Assembly: GCF_003544935.1 (NCBI RefSeq)
Contig: NZ_CP032098.1
Span: forward strand, 2,480,001 to 2,544,000
Direction of reading: 5' to 3'
Source of the DNA: Malaciobacter molluscorum LMG 25693
GTDB lineage: Bacteria; Campylobacterota; Campylobacteria; Campylobacterales; Arcobacteraceae
DNA length: 64,000 bases
The notes below the pieces were generated by a model that was not told the origin of the DNA, searched no databases, and saw only the letters and a program-made list of their open reading frames with translations. Made by a program: the position numbers and the translations under genes. This document shows, piece by piece, positions 26,993 to 36,125 of the stretch; positions within the stretch are counted from its first letter, which is position 1, and each line of letters starts with the position of its first letter.

Positions 26993-28483
26993 ATGTATCA
27001 AACCATTAAAAAAGATTGGTTTTCTAATATTAGAGCAGATTTATTATCTGGAATAGTTGTAGCGCTTGCACTAATTCCAGAAGCAATTGCATTTTCAATT
27101 ATTGCAGGGGTTGATCCAAAAGTCGGATTATATGCATCATTTTGCATTGCTGTTGTTATCTCATTTGTTGGAGGAAGACCAGGAATGATTAGTGCTGCAA
27201 CTGGAGCAATGGCTTTAGTTATGGTAGATTTAGTAAAAGATTATGGTCTTCAATATTTACTTGCAGCTACACTTTTAACTGGTATATTTCAAATAGTTTT
27301 ATCATACATTGGTATTCATAAATTAATGAGTTTTGTTGCAAGAGCAGTTGTTATTGGTTTTGTGAATGCACTTGCAATACTTATTTTTATGGCACAACTT
27401 CCAGAACTTACAAATGTAACTTGGCATGTATATGCACTAACTATTGTAGGATTAGGAATAATTTATCTTTTTCCTTATGTTCCTAAAATTGGTAAAATAC
27501 TACCTTCACCTTTAGTAAATATTGTTGTTCTTACTATATTTGTATATATTATGGGACTTGATGTAAGAACAGTTGGTGATATGGGACAATTACCAGATGC
27601 TTTACCTGTATTTTTTATCCCTGATATACCTTTTAATCTTGAAACATTAAAAATCATTTTACCTTATTCAAGTGCCTTAGCAATTGTTGGTTTATTAGAG
27701 TCTTTTATGACAACTACAATTATTGATGAGTTAACAGATACAAAAGGTGATAAGAAAAAAGAGGCAAGAGGACAAGGTATAGCAAATATTGCTACTAGCT
27801 TTTTAGGTGGTATGGCAGGTTGTGCCATGATTGGACAATCAATAATAAACATAAAATCAGGAGGAAGAGGAAGATTATCTACTTTCACTGCTGGATTTTT
27901 ACTTTTAATTATGGTTGTATTTTTAAGCGACATAATTTCACAAATACCAATGGCTGCTTTAGTTGCAGTTATGATTATGGTTTCAATTGGGACATTTGAT
28001 TGGGCTTCAATAAAAGGATTAAAAAAACTTCCAATATCTACAAATATTGTAATGCTTACTACAGTTTGTGTTACAGTTTATACTCATAATTTAGCACATG
28101 GTGTAATATCAGGTGTTTTACTAGCATCACTATTTTTTGCAAACAAAATTTCACACTTTATGTATTGTGAAACATCTTATGATAAACAAAATGAAATAAA
28201 AACTTATAAATTTGTTGGACAAGTTTTTTTCAATAGTTCAGACAAATTTTACGAAACATTTAATTTTAAAGAAGTATTAGATAAAGTAATTATAGATTTA
28301 TCTAAAGCACACTTTTGGGATGTATCTGCTGTTTATGCTTTGGATAAAGCCGTAATCAAATTCAAAAGAGAAGGTTGCGATGTAGAAGTAGTTGGTAAAA
28401 ATGAAGCCAGTAAAACTATTATTGATAGATTTGGTATTCATGATAAACCAGAAGAAATAGATAAAGTAATGGGAGGCCACTAA
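26993..28483 (+). CDS. SulP-family anion transporter with STAS domain
   Basis: The 496-residue protein has the SulP N-terminal signature (RADLLSGIVVALALIPEAIAFSIIAGVDPKVGLYASF) and 10-14 membrane segments up to about residue 385. It ends in a cytoplasmic STAS domain (about 405-496, with DKVIIDLSKAHFWDVSAVYALDKAV). SulP proteins carry sulfate, bicarbonate or other anions; the substrate cannot be read from the sequence. AAGGAATTAA precedes the ATG. A universal stress protein gene follows after one base, so the pair is co-transcribed and possibly co-regulated. Confidence 0.9.
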   Translation: MYQTIKKDWFSNIRADLLSGIVVALALIPEAIAFSIIAGVDPKVGLYASFCIAVVISFVGGRPGMISAATGAMALVMVDLVKDYGLQYLLAATLLTGIFQIVLSYIGIHKLMSFVARAVVIGFVNALAILIFMAQLPELTNVTWHVYALTIVGLGIIYLFPYVPKIGKILPSPLVNIVVLTIFVYIMGLDVRTVGDMGQLPDALPVFFIPDIPFNLETLKIILPYSSALAIVGLLESFMTTTIIDELTDTKGDKKKEARGQGIANIATSFLGGMAGCAMIGQSIINIKSGGRGRLSTFTAGFLLLIMVVFLSDIISQIPMAALVAVMIMVSIGTFDWASIKGLKKLPISTNIVMLTTVCVTVYTHNLAHGVISGVLLASLFFANKISHFMYCETSYDKQNEIKTYKFVGQVFFNSSDKFYETFNFKEVLDKVIIDLSKAHFWDVSAVYALDKAVIKFKREGCDVEVVGKNEASKTIIDRFGIHDKPEEIDKVMGGH

Positions 28484-28484
28484 A

Positions 28485-29324
28485 ATGGGTTATATTTTAT
28501 GTTGTGTTGATGGTAAAAACTTTTCATATGATGCTTGTGATTATGCAGTTTTAATTGCAAATAATATGAATCTTCCTTTAAAATTCTTAAATGTTGTAGA
28601 AAGAACTTATAGTGTTACAAGCATTGATTTATCAGGTAGTTTAGTACTTGGTGAAAGAGAAGAGATGATAGAAGAGTTAGCCAAAGAAGAAGAAAAAGAG
28701 TGTAGAAAAGTAAAAAAAGAAGGTAAAGAGCTACTTAATGAATTAAAATTAAGAGCCATAAAAACTTGTAAAAATGAAGTTTCTATATCTCAAATTCATG
28801 GAGAGATAATAGAAAATATTTCTGAATATGAAGATGAAATTGAAGTATTGGTAATTGGAATAACAAGTCATGAAGAACATAAAATTGGTGAAAATGTAAA
28901 AGAGATAATTAGATCAATTCATAAACCTGTTTTATTAGTAAATAGTAAATTTGAAGAACCTAAAAAGATGCTAATTGCATATAATGGTTCCACTGAATCA
29001 AAAAAATTATTAGAACAAACTTCAAATAATCCTCTATTTAAAGATATTAAAAGAGATATTGTTAATCTAAATACAAATGAGACTGAAGGATTAAAACTTC
29101 TTAATGAAGCAAGAGAACTTTATGCTAAGAAGAATTATGAAGTAAACACAACTATTTTAAATGGAACAAGTGAAAATTTATTGATTGAATATTTCAATGA
29201 AAATAATTGTGATATTTTAACAATGGGTGCATTTGGACACTCAAGAATTAAAGAGTTTATTTTTGGAAGTTTTACATCAAAGATAATAACAAAAATGAAG
29301 AAACCTATTTTACTTTTTAGATAA
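28485..29324 (+). CDS. Tandem universal stress protein (UspA family)
   Basis: A 279-residue cytosolic protein with two Usp domains (about 1-155 and 160-279). The second ends with GAFGHSRIKEFIFGSFTS, the ATP-binding pattern G-x2-G-x9-G-S/T. The first has a degenerate version (VIGITSHEEHKIGENV). A long charged helix (about 65-95) interrupts domain one. It is directly coupled to the SulP transporter gene. A nucleotide-binding Usp next to a transporter often acts as a regulatory partner; here that is an inference. Confidence 0.88.
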   Translation: MGYILCCVDGKNFSYDACDYAVLIANNMNLPLKFLNVVERTYSVTSIDLSGSLVLGEREEMIEELAKEEEKECRKVKKEGKELLNELKLRAIKTCKNEVSISQIHGEIIENISEYEDEIEVLVIGITSHEEHKIGENVKEIIRSIHKPVLLVNSKFEEPKKMLIAYNGSTESKKLLEQTSNNPLFKDIKRDIVNLNTNETEGLKLLNEARELYAKKNYEVNTTILNGTSENLLIEYFNENNCDILTMGAFGHSRIKEFIFGSFTSKIITKMKKPILLFR

Positions 29325-29352
29325 AGAAGAAGAATTTATTTTCTTCTTCTTT
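29323..29352. terminator. Bidirectional terminator between usp and rarD
   Basis: Perfect 12-bp inverted repeat AAAGAAGAAGAA / TTCTTCTTCTTT with a six-base loop between convergent genes. The plus-strand side is followed by TTTTTT. It overlaps both stop regions. Confidence 0.75.
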
Positions 29353-30214
29353 TTTTTACTGCATCATATGAAAAAATTACAAGTGCTATCCAAATTAATA
29401 TAAATGTAATAAACTTATTTATATTTATCTCTTCATTATATAGAAATACTGCAACAAAAAAAGCAACAGTTGGTCCACTATATTGTAAAAAACCTAACGT
29501 TGTTAAATCAAGCCTAATTGCTGCACTATTAAACCACAATAGAGGCAATACCGTTACTAATCCACTTAAAGATAGAACAAACATATTATAAGAGTCTAAA
29601 GTATTAAATACACTTGTAGAATTTTCATATAAAACATACAAATAAAATGCCGCAAAAGGAAGCATAATAATAGTTTCTATAAATAATCCAGGCAATGATG
29701 CTATTTCAACTTTTTTTCTTACCATTCCATAAAAACCAAAAGAAAAAGCTAATCCTAGTGCAATTAAAGGGATATTTCCAATTGTTATCAATTGATAACA
29801 AATTGCAATAAATGCTAGAAAAATAGCTACTTTTTGAAGTTTATTTATCTTTTCATTAAATATAAAAAATCCAAGGGCTACACTAACTAATGGTGTAATA
29901 AAATATCCTAAACTTGCCTCAACTATTTTATTAACTGAAATTGCATATATAAAAGTAAACCAATTAAAAGATATAAGTAATGAAGCAATAATTAAATACT
30001 TCATTTTTCTCATACTCTTAAAAATTGGCTTTAAAGTATTGAACTGATTACTAATAAATAATAAACAAATTAAAACAACAACTGAAAAAATTATTCTTGC
30101 TGCCAAGATTTCAAAAGGGGGAACCATCATTACTTGTTTATAATAAATAGGAACTAATCCCCAAAAGAAAAATGCACAAAGTGCGTATATTAAACCTATT
30201 TTTCTTTCATTCAA
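29336..30214 (-). CDS. rarD: RarD-type EamA-family permease
   Basis: A 292-residue integral membrane protein with ten predicted helices in two EamA halves. The start ERKIGLIYALCAFFFWGLVPIYYKQ matches RarD (kG...al.ay..WG..P.yyk), as does LGYFITPLVSVALGFFIFNEK and the second-half LGFLQYSGPTVAFFVAVFLYNE. RarD proteins are drug/metabolite exporters whose natural substrate is mostly unknown. It is monocistronic. Identification at family level is firm; the substrate is not known. Confidence 0.88.
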   Translation of the reverse strand: MNERKIGLIYALCAFFFWGLVPIYYKQVMMVPPFEILAARIIFSVVVLICLLFISNQFNTLKPIFKSMRKMKYLIIASLLISFNWFTFIYAISVNKIVEASLGYFITPLVSVALGFFIFNEKINKLQKVAIFLAFIAICYQLITIGNIPLIALGLAFSFGFYGMVRKKVEIASLPGLFIETIIMLPFAAFYLYVLYENSTSVFNTLDSYNMFVLSLSGLVTVLPLLWFNSAAIRLDLTTLGFLQYSGPTVAFFVAVFLYNEEININKFITFILIWIALVIFSYDAVKKRRRK

Positions 30215-30304
30215 AATATAACTCTTTTTTATTTTTTGTAATTATATTTCGTTATTACTTTACTTTAGGTAAGTATTGATAGTAAATTACTAAATTAAAA
30301 TATT

Positions 30305-30538
30305 TTAGTTTTTTAATAATGTTGCAATTTCTTGTGCAGTTAATAGTTTTCCTGTACTTTTTATAACTCCATCAACTACTAAAGCAGGGGTACTCATAAC
30401 TGAATATTCCATAATTTTTTGCATATCTTCAACTTTTTCTATTTGTGCAAATAGTTTTTCATCTGCTACTGCTGTTTTTGTATTTTCAAAAAGAGCTTTA
30501 CATTTAGAACAACCTGTTCCTAAAATTTCAATTTTCAT
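30305..30538 (-). CDS. Small thioredoxin-fold protein (CxxC), arsenic island
   Basis: A 77-residue thioredoxin/glutaredoxin-like protein of the small 'redox-active disulfide' type. It has the active-site GCSKCK near residue 9, the cis-proline MSTPALVVDG near residue 53, and a short final helix. It lies 10 bases after the permease gene and is the last gene of the arsB-arsC-permease unit. These small thioredoxins often neighbour DUF318 permeases. It could supply reducing power for the LMW-type arsenate reductase encoded in the same operon, which needs a thioredoxin partner; that is inference. Confidence 0.88.
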   Translation of the reverse strand: MKIEILGTGCSKCKALFENTKTAVADEKLFAQIEKVEDMQKIMEYSVMSTPALVVDGVIKSTGKLLTAQEIATLLKN

Positions 30539-30548
30539 TTTTTATCCT

Positions 30549-31508
30549 TTATAAAATTGTATTAAATATATATCCAATAATAATAATTCCACTACCTATT
30601 ATTAGAAAAAATGTTGCTATTAACTTTGTGTGCAATAATCTTTTTAAAATCATCGCTTCAGGTAAAGATAAGGCTGTAACTGCCATCATAAAAGATAGTG
30701 CACTACCTAATAACATTCCTTTTGAAGTCAAAACTTCAACCAAAGGCATAACTCCAGCTGCGCTTGCATACATTGGAATACCTAAAACTACTGATAAAGG
30801 AACTGCATACCAAGCATCTCCACCAGTATATTTAGCAATAAAATCTGTAGGAATATATCCATGAATAAATGCACCAACAGCAACACCTAAAACTACATAT
30901 AAATATATTTTTTTAAATATATCCATTGTATAAGAAAATGCTTCTTTTGCTCTTTCTTTGTTATTCATAGTTATTGAAGGATTTTCACAACACCCATCAA
31001 TTGGTTGAATATCAAGAAGAATATATTTTTCCATTTTTAATTTCCCAATTACAAATCCACCAATAATAGAAACTAATAATCCAAATCCTATATAAATAGC
31101 AGTAATTTTCCATCCAAACAATGAAAATAACATTGCAATTGCAATTTCATTATTTAAAGGTGCTGATATTAAAAAAGAAAAAGTCACTCCTAATGGAATT
31201 CTAGCTTGCAAAAATCCTAAAAAAAGAGGAATTGCACTACAAGTACAAAAAGGAGTAATTATTCCAAATATACTTGCCAATATATTTCCAGTAAACTCTG
31301 ATTTTCCCTGTAAATATGCTCTAACTTTTTCCAAATTAAACCATGTTCTTAAATATGATACTACAAATATTATTCCTATAAGTAAAATAAATATTTTTAT
31401 AGTATCAAATATAAAAAAATGCAAAGCTTGTGAGAGATGTTCTGCTTTATCTAATTTCATTAGATTATAAACTAAATAATCTACAAACTTTTCCCAATAA
31501 TTAAACAT
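30549..31508 (-). CDS. Permease of the ArsP/DUF318 family
   Basis: A 319-residue protein with about eight membrane helices. The signature GIITPFCTCSAIPLFLGFLQARIPLGVTFSFLISAPL (shown by TPFCTCSAIP near residue 86) is typical of the DUF318 permeases that include ArsP. In Campylobacter ArsP exports trivalent organoarsenicals, and its length (about 316) is nearly the same. A cytoplasmic loop (about 168-195) holds a Cys pair in DGCCENP. It overlaps arsC by eight bases within the arsenic operon, which supports an ArsP role, but divalent-metal permease is possible. Confidence 0.83.
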   Translation of the reverse strand: MFNYWEKFVDYLVYNLMKLDKAEHLSQALHFFIFDTIKIFILLIGIIFVVSYLRTWFNLEKVRAYLQGKSEFTGNILASIFGIITPFCTCSAIPLFLGFLQARIPLGVTFSFLISAPLNNEIAIAMLFSLFGWKITAIYIGFGLLVSIIGGFVIGKLKMEKYILLDIQPIDGCCENPSITMNNKERAKEAFSYTMDIFKKIYLYVVLGVAVGAFIHGYIPTDFIAKYTGGDAWYAVPLSVVLGIPMYASAAGVMPLVEVLTSKGMLLGSALSFMMAVTALSLPEAMILKRLLHTKLIATFFLIIGSGIIIIGYIFNTIL

Positions 31509-31902
31509 TTAAAACTTCTTTTATTTTTGGTAATAAAACTCTTTCTATTTCATCATAGATTTGCTCAAATGCTTCATAACCTTTACCATCAGGATCTTCA
31601 AATCCAATGTGAATCTTTTTTATAGGTTTAGGAAACACAGGACAAGTTTCATTTGCATGATCACAAACAGTTACTACTAAATCATAATCATTTTCTATTA
31701 CTGTATCTAATGTTTTACTATGATATGAACTCTTCCAAATATTTTTGCTTTCTAGAAGTTTTTTTGCATTGAGATTTACTTTTCCGCTTGCTTTAACACC
31801 ACTTGAGTGAGCTTCAACTCCATCAAGTTTAGCATTTATTAAAGCTTCAGCGATAATACTTCTACATGAATTTCCTGTGCATAAAATTAATACTTTTTTC
31901 AT
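31501..31902 (-). CDS. arsC: Arsenate reductase, thioredoxin-coupled LMW phosphatase type
   Basis: Reduces arsenate to arsenite, which is then exported. The 133-residue protein starts MKKVLILCTGNSCRSIIAEAL, giving the P-loop CTGNSCRS (C-x5-R). The redox cysteines of this class are in VVTVCDHANETCPVFP near residues 79-90. The acid KKIHIGFEDPDG follows. Key residues all present. It lies 12 bases after arsB and overlaps the permease gene. Confidence 0.93.
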   Translation of the reverse strand: MKKVLILCTGNSCRSIIAEALINAKLDGVEAHSSGVKASGKVNLNAKKLLESKNIWKSSYHSKTLDTVIENDYDLVVTVCDHANETCPVFPKPIKKIHIGFEDPDGKGYEAFEQIYDEIERVLLPKIKEVLNV

Positions 31903-31914
31903 CTTAATTCCTTT

Positions 31915-33168
31915 TTATATTAACGTTAATAAAACTATAAATAACACTGGTGGTGTTACAAATAAACCAAATTTCGTATATTGCCAAAATCCAATATGCA
32001 CACCTTTCTTACTTAATACATGCAACCATAATAGCGTAGCTAAACTACCAAATGGAGTCATTTTAGGTCCTAAGTTACATCCAATTATATTTGCATAGGC
32101 TAAAATATCATGAGGAACATCTTTTAAAGCTATATCCATTATCATAACTGTCGGCATATTGTTCATAATTGCACTTAAAAATGCAGATATAAATCCAGTT
32201 GAAATAACTGCAATAAAATCACCTTTTGTTGTTAAATGCATTAATACATTTGATAAATAATCAGTTAAACCTGCATTTTTTAAACCATAAACAACAATAT
32301 AAAGTCCTATACTAAACCAAACAACTTGCCAAGGTGCATTTTTTATTGTAAGCCATGCTTTTGCATTTTTTGTATAACTTGCGATTGCTAAAAAAATAAT
32401 AGCTCCACTTAATGCAAATAAACTTACAGGTAAATCAAAATAATCACCTACAAAATATCCAATTAATAATATTAATAAAAAGAACCAAGAAAATTTAAAA
32501 AGTGTTTTACTTTTTAACACCTCATCAGGATCTTTTAATAAATTAATATCAATATTTTTTGGAATATCTTTACCTAGAATTAACCATAATACAAAAATAG
32601 AAATAAGTGTACTTACAATATATGGTAATATCATATTTGATAAATATTCAAAAAAACCAATATTAAAATAGTTTGCAGTTACAATATTTGTAAGATTTGA
32701 AAATACAAAAGGCAAAGATGCACTATCACTTATAAATCCACCTGCTAAAATAAAAGCTAAGATAGTTTTTGTATTTAACTTTAATATTTTCATCTTTGCT
32801 AAAATAATTGGTGTTAAAATAAGTGCAGCACCATCATTTGCAAAAATTGCAGATACAAATGAACCTAGAAGTAGTGAATAAATAAACATCTTAATTCCAC
32901 TTCCATTTGATAGTTTTGCCATTTTTATTGCACACCATTCGAAAAAACCAATTTCATCTAAAACCATAGATAAAATTATAATTCCTATAAATGCTAATGT
33001 TGCATCCCAAACAATATTTGTAACATCAAGTACATCATTAAGATTTACAACTTTCAAAATTAAAGCAACAATTGCACCTATAATTGCAGTAGTACCTATT
33101 TGTAGGCCTTTTGGTTGCCATATTACAAATATTAAAGTTATTATAAAAATACCACTTGCTAAAAACAT
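31915..33168 (-). CDS. arsB: Arsenite efflux permease ArsB
   Basis: Exports arsenite across the inner membrane. About 417 residues with about 12 helices. It has WDATLAFIGIIILSMVLDEIGFFEWCAIKMAKLS (family core near WDATLAF), LGSFVSAIFANDGAALILTPI and NNMPTVMIMDIAL, which match ArsB. The frame has two ATGs at 33174 and 33168. AAAGG at 33179-33175 directly touches the first but is six bases from the second, so I prefer 33168. It is the first gene of arsB-arsC-permease-thioredoxin, and an ArsR operator lies immediately upstream. Confidence 0.93.
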   Translation of the reverse strand: MFLASGIFIITLIFVIWQPKGLQIGTTAIIGAIVALILKVVNLNDVLDVTNIVWDATLAFIGIIILSMVLDEIGFFEWCAIKMAKLSNGSGIKMFIYSLLLGSFVSAIFANDGAALILTPIILAKMKILKLNTKTILAFILAGGFISDSASLPFVFSNLTNIVTANYFNIGFFEYLSNMILPYIVSTLISIFVLWLILGKDIPKNIDINLLKDPDEVLKSKTLFKFSWFFLLILLIGYFVGDYFDLPVSLFALSGAIIFLAIASYTKNAKAWLTIKNAPWQVVWFSIGLYIVVYGLKNAGLTDYLSNVLMHLTTKGDFIAVISTGFISAFLSAIMNNMPTVMIMDIALKDVPHDILAYANIIGCNLGPKMTPFGSLATLLWLHVLSKKGVHIGFWQYTKFGLFVTPPVLFIVLLTLI

Positions 33169-33185
33169 TCCCATCCTTTATTTAA

Positions 33186-33209
33186 ATATATCAAGATATA
33201 TTGATATAT
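33186..33209. promoter_or_regulatory. ArsR operator upstream of arsB
   Basis: Perfect dyad ATATATCAA-N6-TTGATATAT, ending 17 bases before the preferred arsB start. The whole 24-base block, spacer included, is identical to the core of the dyad in front of arsR (read on the opposite strand). That places both arsenic operons under the same regulator. Confidence 0.75.
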
Positions 33210-33226
33210 AAATCAAAAAAAAAGAG

Positions 33227-33580
33227 TTAATAACCCTCTTTTTCTTCAATCTCATCTTTTAAAACATATATATATGCATCAACCTCTAATTCATCATATC
33301 TTTCAACAGTTACTTGATGTCTTATAAATTCATTTCCTTCAAATTCATCAAGATAATCCCAATTATTAATTAAATTACTTGAATAAAATAAAAAGCCATG
33401 AATTGTATCTTTTTTTGAATCTAATCTTATTCCCGGATAGCCCATACTAGCACTCCATCCTGCATCAATAAGTTTTCCTTTAACTGTTGCAGGTACAAAT
33501 TTACCTACAATATTTTCTAAAACATATGCATTTGGGCAATTTGGCATAAGTGTTCCATAAACAAAAAGTGTTTCTGTCAT
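33227..33580 (-). CDS. Gamma-glutamylcyclotransferase-like protein coupled to arsR
   Basis: A 117-residue protein of the GGCT/AIG2-like fold. The start LFVYGTLMPNCPNAYVLE is the YGTL motif that binds the gamma-glutamyl group. GYPGIRLD is the second block, and the acid is in YLDEFEGNEF (D.EGY/E-type, catalytic Glu). It starts in TAATG overlap with arsR. Such enzymes act on gamma-glutamyl amines or glutathione-derived peptides. Coupling to an arsenic regulator suggests a thiol-related stress role, but the substrate is unknown. Confidence 0.85.
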   Translation of the reverse strand: MTETLFVYGTLMPNCPNAYVLENIVGKFVPATVKGKLIDAGWSASMGYPGIRLDSKKDTIHGFLFYSSNLINNWDYLDEFEGNEFIRHQVTVERYDELEVDAYIYVLKDEIEEKEGY

Positions 33581-33897
33581 TAAATATTTTCCTTATTACA
33601 ACTTTTATTAAGAGTTGGTAGATTTATATCTAAAAACATTATCTCTTTTATACACGACATTCTAAATTCATCAAGTGGATTTCTTATACTATAATAAGCC
33701 CATCTTCCTTGCCTTTCAACTCTTAGAAATCCTGCTTCTTTTAATATTTTTAAATGTCTTGATAATCTTGATTGTATCATTTCAAAAGAGTTTTCTAAAT
33801 CACATACACAACAAGAACCATGAATATTAATAAACTTTAATATTTTTACCCTTGTCTCATCATTTAAAGAAGATACTGTTTTTAAGAATATATCCAT
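33580..33897 (-). CDS. arsR: ArsR-family arsenical-responsive repressor
   Basis: A 105-residue winged-helix repressor. The metalloid-binding cysteines are in HGSCCVCDLENSF near residues 27-34 (CVCDL motif) on the recognition-helix side. The DNA-binding helix is QSRLSRHLKILKEAGFLRVERQGRWAYYSI (from SRLSRHL). It dissociates from DNA on binding As(III). The dyad at 33941-33970 lies 43 bases upstream and the same core precedes arsB, which indicates autoregulation plus control of the efflux operon. Confidence 0.95.
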   Translation of the reverse strand: MDIFLKTVSSLNDETRVKILKFINIHGSCCVCDLENSFEMIQSRLSRHLKILKEAGFLRVERQGRWAYYSIRNPLDEFRMSCIKEIMFLDINLPTLNKSCNKENI

Positions 33898-33940
33898 AAT
33901 CTCTCTTTTTTATGTTTTAAGGAATTATATCATAATTTTA

Positions 33941-33970
33941 TACATATATCAATATATCTTGATATATGTA
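33941..33970. promoter_or_regulatory. ArsR operator upstream of arsR
   Basis: Perfect 12+6+12 dyad, TACATATATCAA-N6-TTGATATATGTA. Its inner 24 bases are identical to the dyad in front of arsB. It lies between the arsR start and the end of the TonB receptor gene. Confidence 0.75.
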
Positions 33971-33980
33971 TATTAATATT

Positions 33981-36071
33981 TTAAAATTTTCTTTTAAAAT
34001 TAAATGTTATTTTTCTTGGTTCACCAGAATAAATTCTATAATCATTTGTTCCAGATTCATAATATTTTTTATCTGTAATATTTTCTACATTTAATGCAAG
34101 TTCCCAATCTTTTAAAGAATAGTGAAGTCCCATATCATATCTAGTATAAGAAGGTAATTCAACTCTTGTTGTTTCAGATGAACTTGTATATGTTTCATCC
34201 CTATATACAACTCCAGCTGTAACTCCAAGTGTTCCATCATATATTTTTTTAGGAATATTATATCTAGTAAATAAATATGCTGTTGATTTTGGACTATTTT
34301 TAGGAGTATTCCCCATATCTTTTCCACTTATATATTCAGTCTCATTATATGCATATCCAGTCTTAAACTGCCAGTTTGCAGTAGGTAACCATTGAATTTC
34401 TGCTTCAAAACCTTTACTTTCAACCTCTCCTTTTAATTCATAATATCCACCAGGATTACTCTCTGCAACATTTTCTTTATCTATTTTATAAAAAGATAAA
34501 ATTGTATTTAATTTTTCAGTAATATTTATTTTTGTTCCAATTTCAAATTGTTCTGATTTTTCAGAATCTAAAGAGTTACCTGTTTTATCAACCCTTTCTG
34601 CTGAATTTGGATCATAACTTTGAGCATAACTTCCATAAATTGAGAATATATCATTGATATTATAAACGGCACCAATAGATCCCACATAATCAGTTGATAA
34701 TTTATTCATATCATCAACACAATTACCTCTTAAACATTCAAAATCTATCTTTGTTCTATCTACTCTTAAAGAACCAACTAATATTAACTTATCTGTTACA
34801 TCAATTTTATCTTGAATATAAAGACCCGCACTATAAGATTTTGTCTCTCTTCTATTACCTTTTTTATCTATTGCATTGCCACCTAAAATAGGATTATATA
34901 TACTCAAATCTGGTTTTACATTCCCTCCATAGACTTTTCTAACGTAATCAGTTCTTTTGTATGCACCTGATAAACCAAATAACATATTATGATTCATATC
35001 TAAAAATCTTGTATTATATTTTAAATTTGTATCAAAACTATGCCAATCTCTTTCATTATATTGATGTCTATTTCTTCTTGTTAATGTAGCATCTTTAATA
35101 TTTGTGCTATTATTAACTTTTCTATTTTCATATAATTTTCTATCATCTTCATGAAAAACACTTCTCCATAAAAACTTATAAGATAGATTACTATTAATAT
35201 AATGATCTAAACTTACATCAAATGCAGTACCTTTATCATTATCATAATCATTCTTTTCTTGATAAATAGTTTCAAGAGATGCCACATTATTTATATTATG
35301 ATTCGCAGCTGCAAGTCCATCATCTGCACTTCCTTTTTCATTTCCATATTCCATTGCAACCAATAAAGATGTATTATCATTTATATTCCATAAAAGACTA
35401 GGATAGATATATAGATTTTTAAAATCTACATCTTTTCTATATGAATCTATTTTTTCTCCTACAACTATAAATCTATAAAAAAGATCATCATTTATTGGCC
35501 CTGTTGAATCAAATGTTGTAGTTATTCCATTATCTTCGCCAAATTTTGAACTATTACTCATATAAGTTTGAAAAGAAGTATCAATTGAAAAACTTTGTTT
35601 AGATTGAGGTAGTTTTGTTTGAATATTTATTAAACCACTTGGTTGCATTGCCCCATACAGTACGGATGCAGGACCTTTTACAACTTCAATTCTTTCTACA
35701 TTTGCAGTTGAAGGAGATCCCATTCTACTAATTAATCCTGACATTCCATTTACTTGTATATTTTGTAAATTTGTTTGAAAACCTCTTATCATTATTGCAT
35801 CTGCATTTTTACCAACTTTTGTTACACCTGTTGTATAATCATATGTATCTTCAATTCTTTGAGCTTGTAAATCATCTATTAATGTTCCTTTAGTTACAGA
35901 TACAGAGTAGGGGGTCTCTTTATCTTTGAATTCACCTTTCATACTACTTGAAGAATACTCTTCAAAATAGGATTCTTGTGCTCCAATTACTAAAACACTA
36001 TCTAATTCTTCTGCAAAAATTGTTGCATTATTTAGTAAAAATAAAAATGCAAACATATACCTCTTTTTCAT
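33981..36071 (-). CDS. TonB-dependent siderophore receptor
   Basis: A 696-residue outer-membrane receptor. It has a signal peptide (cut near FAEELDS), a plug domain with KETPYSVSVTKGTLID, IMIRGFQTNLQNIQVNG and VERIEVVKGPASVLYG (plug consensus), and then a 22-strand barrel. It ends ...KITFNFKRKF, with a final aromatic residue typical of outer-membrane barrels. The plug pattern is that of ferric-siderophore receptors; the ligand cannot be read. A Fur-box-like site lies about 65-83 bases upstream, fitting iron repression. It is monocistronic, and its end lies next to the arsR operator. Confidence 0.92.
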   Translation of the reverse strand: MKKRYMFAFLFLLNNATIFAEELDSVLVIGAQESYFEEYSSSSMKGEFKDKETPYSVSVTKGTLIDDLQAQRIEDTYDYTTGVTKVGKNADAIMIRGFQTNLQNIQVNGMSGLISRMGSPSTANVERIEVVKGPASVLYGAMQPSGLINIQTKLPQSKQSFSIDTSFQTYMSNSSKFGEDNGITTTFDSTGPINDDLFYRFIVVGEKIDSYRKDVDFKNLYIYPSLLWNINDNTSLLVAMEYGNEKGSADDGLAAANHNINNVASLETIYQEKNDYDNDKGTAFDVSLDHYINSNLSYKFLWRSVFHEDDRKLYENRKVNNSTNIKDATLTRRNRHQYNERDWHSFDTNLKYNTRFLDMNHNMLFGLSGAYKRTDYVRKVYGGNVKPDLSIYNPILGGNAIDKKGNRRETKSYSAGLYIQDKIDVTDKLILVGSLRVDRTKIDFECLRGNCVDDMNKLSTDYVGSIGAVYNINDIFSIYGSYAQSYDPNSAERVDKTGNSLDSEKSEQFEIGTKINITEKLNTILSFYKIDKENVAESNPGGYYELKGEVESKGFEAEIQWLPTANWQFKTGYAYNETEYISGKDMGNTPKNSPKSTAYLFTRYNIPKKIYDGTLGVTAGVVYRDETYTSSSETTRVELPSYTRYDMGLHYSLKDWELALNVENITDKKYYESGTNDYRIYSGEPRKITFNFKRKF

Positions 36072-36125
36072 TATTTTTCCTTGTGTGAATTTAAAAAGTG
36101 CAGAAGTATATGTAAAAAAAAGTTA

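Noticed and set aside
31877-33580. Mobile element carrying the arsenic genes
   Set aside because: No transposase, integrase or flanking repeats are seen and base composition looks like the surroundings, so recent transfer cannot be supported.
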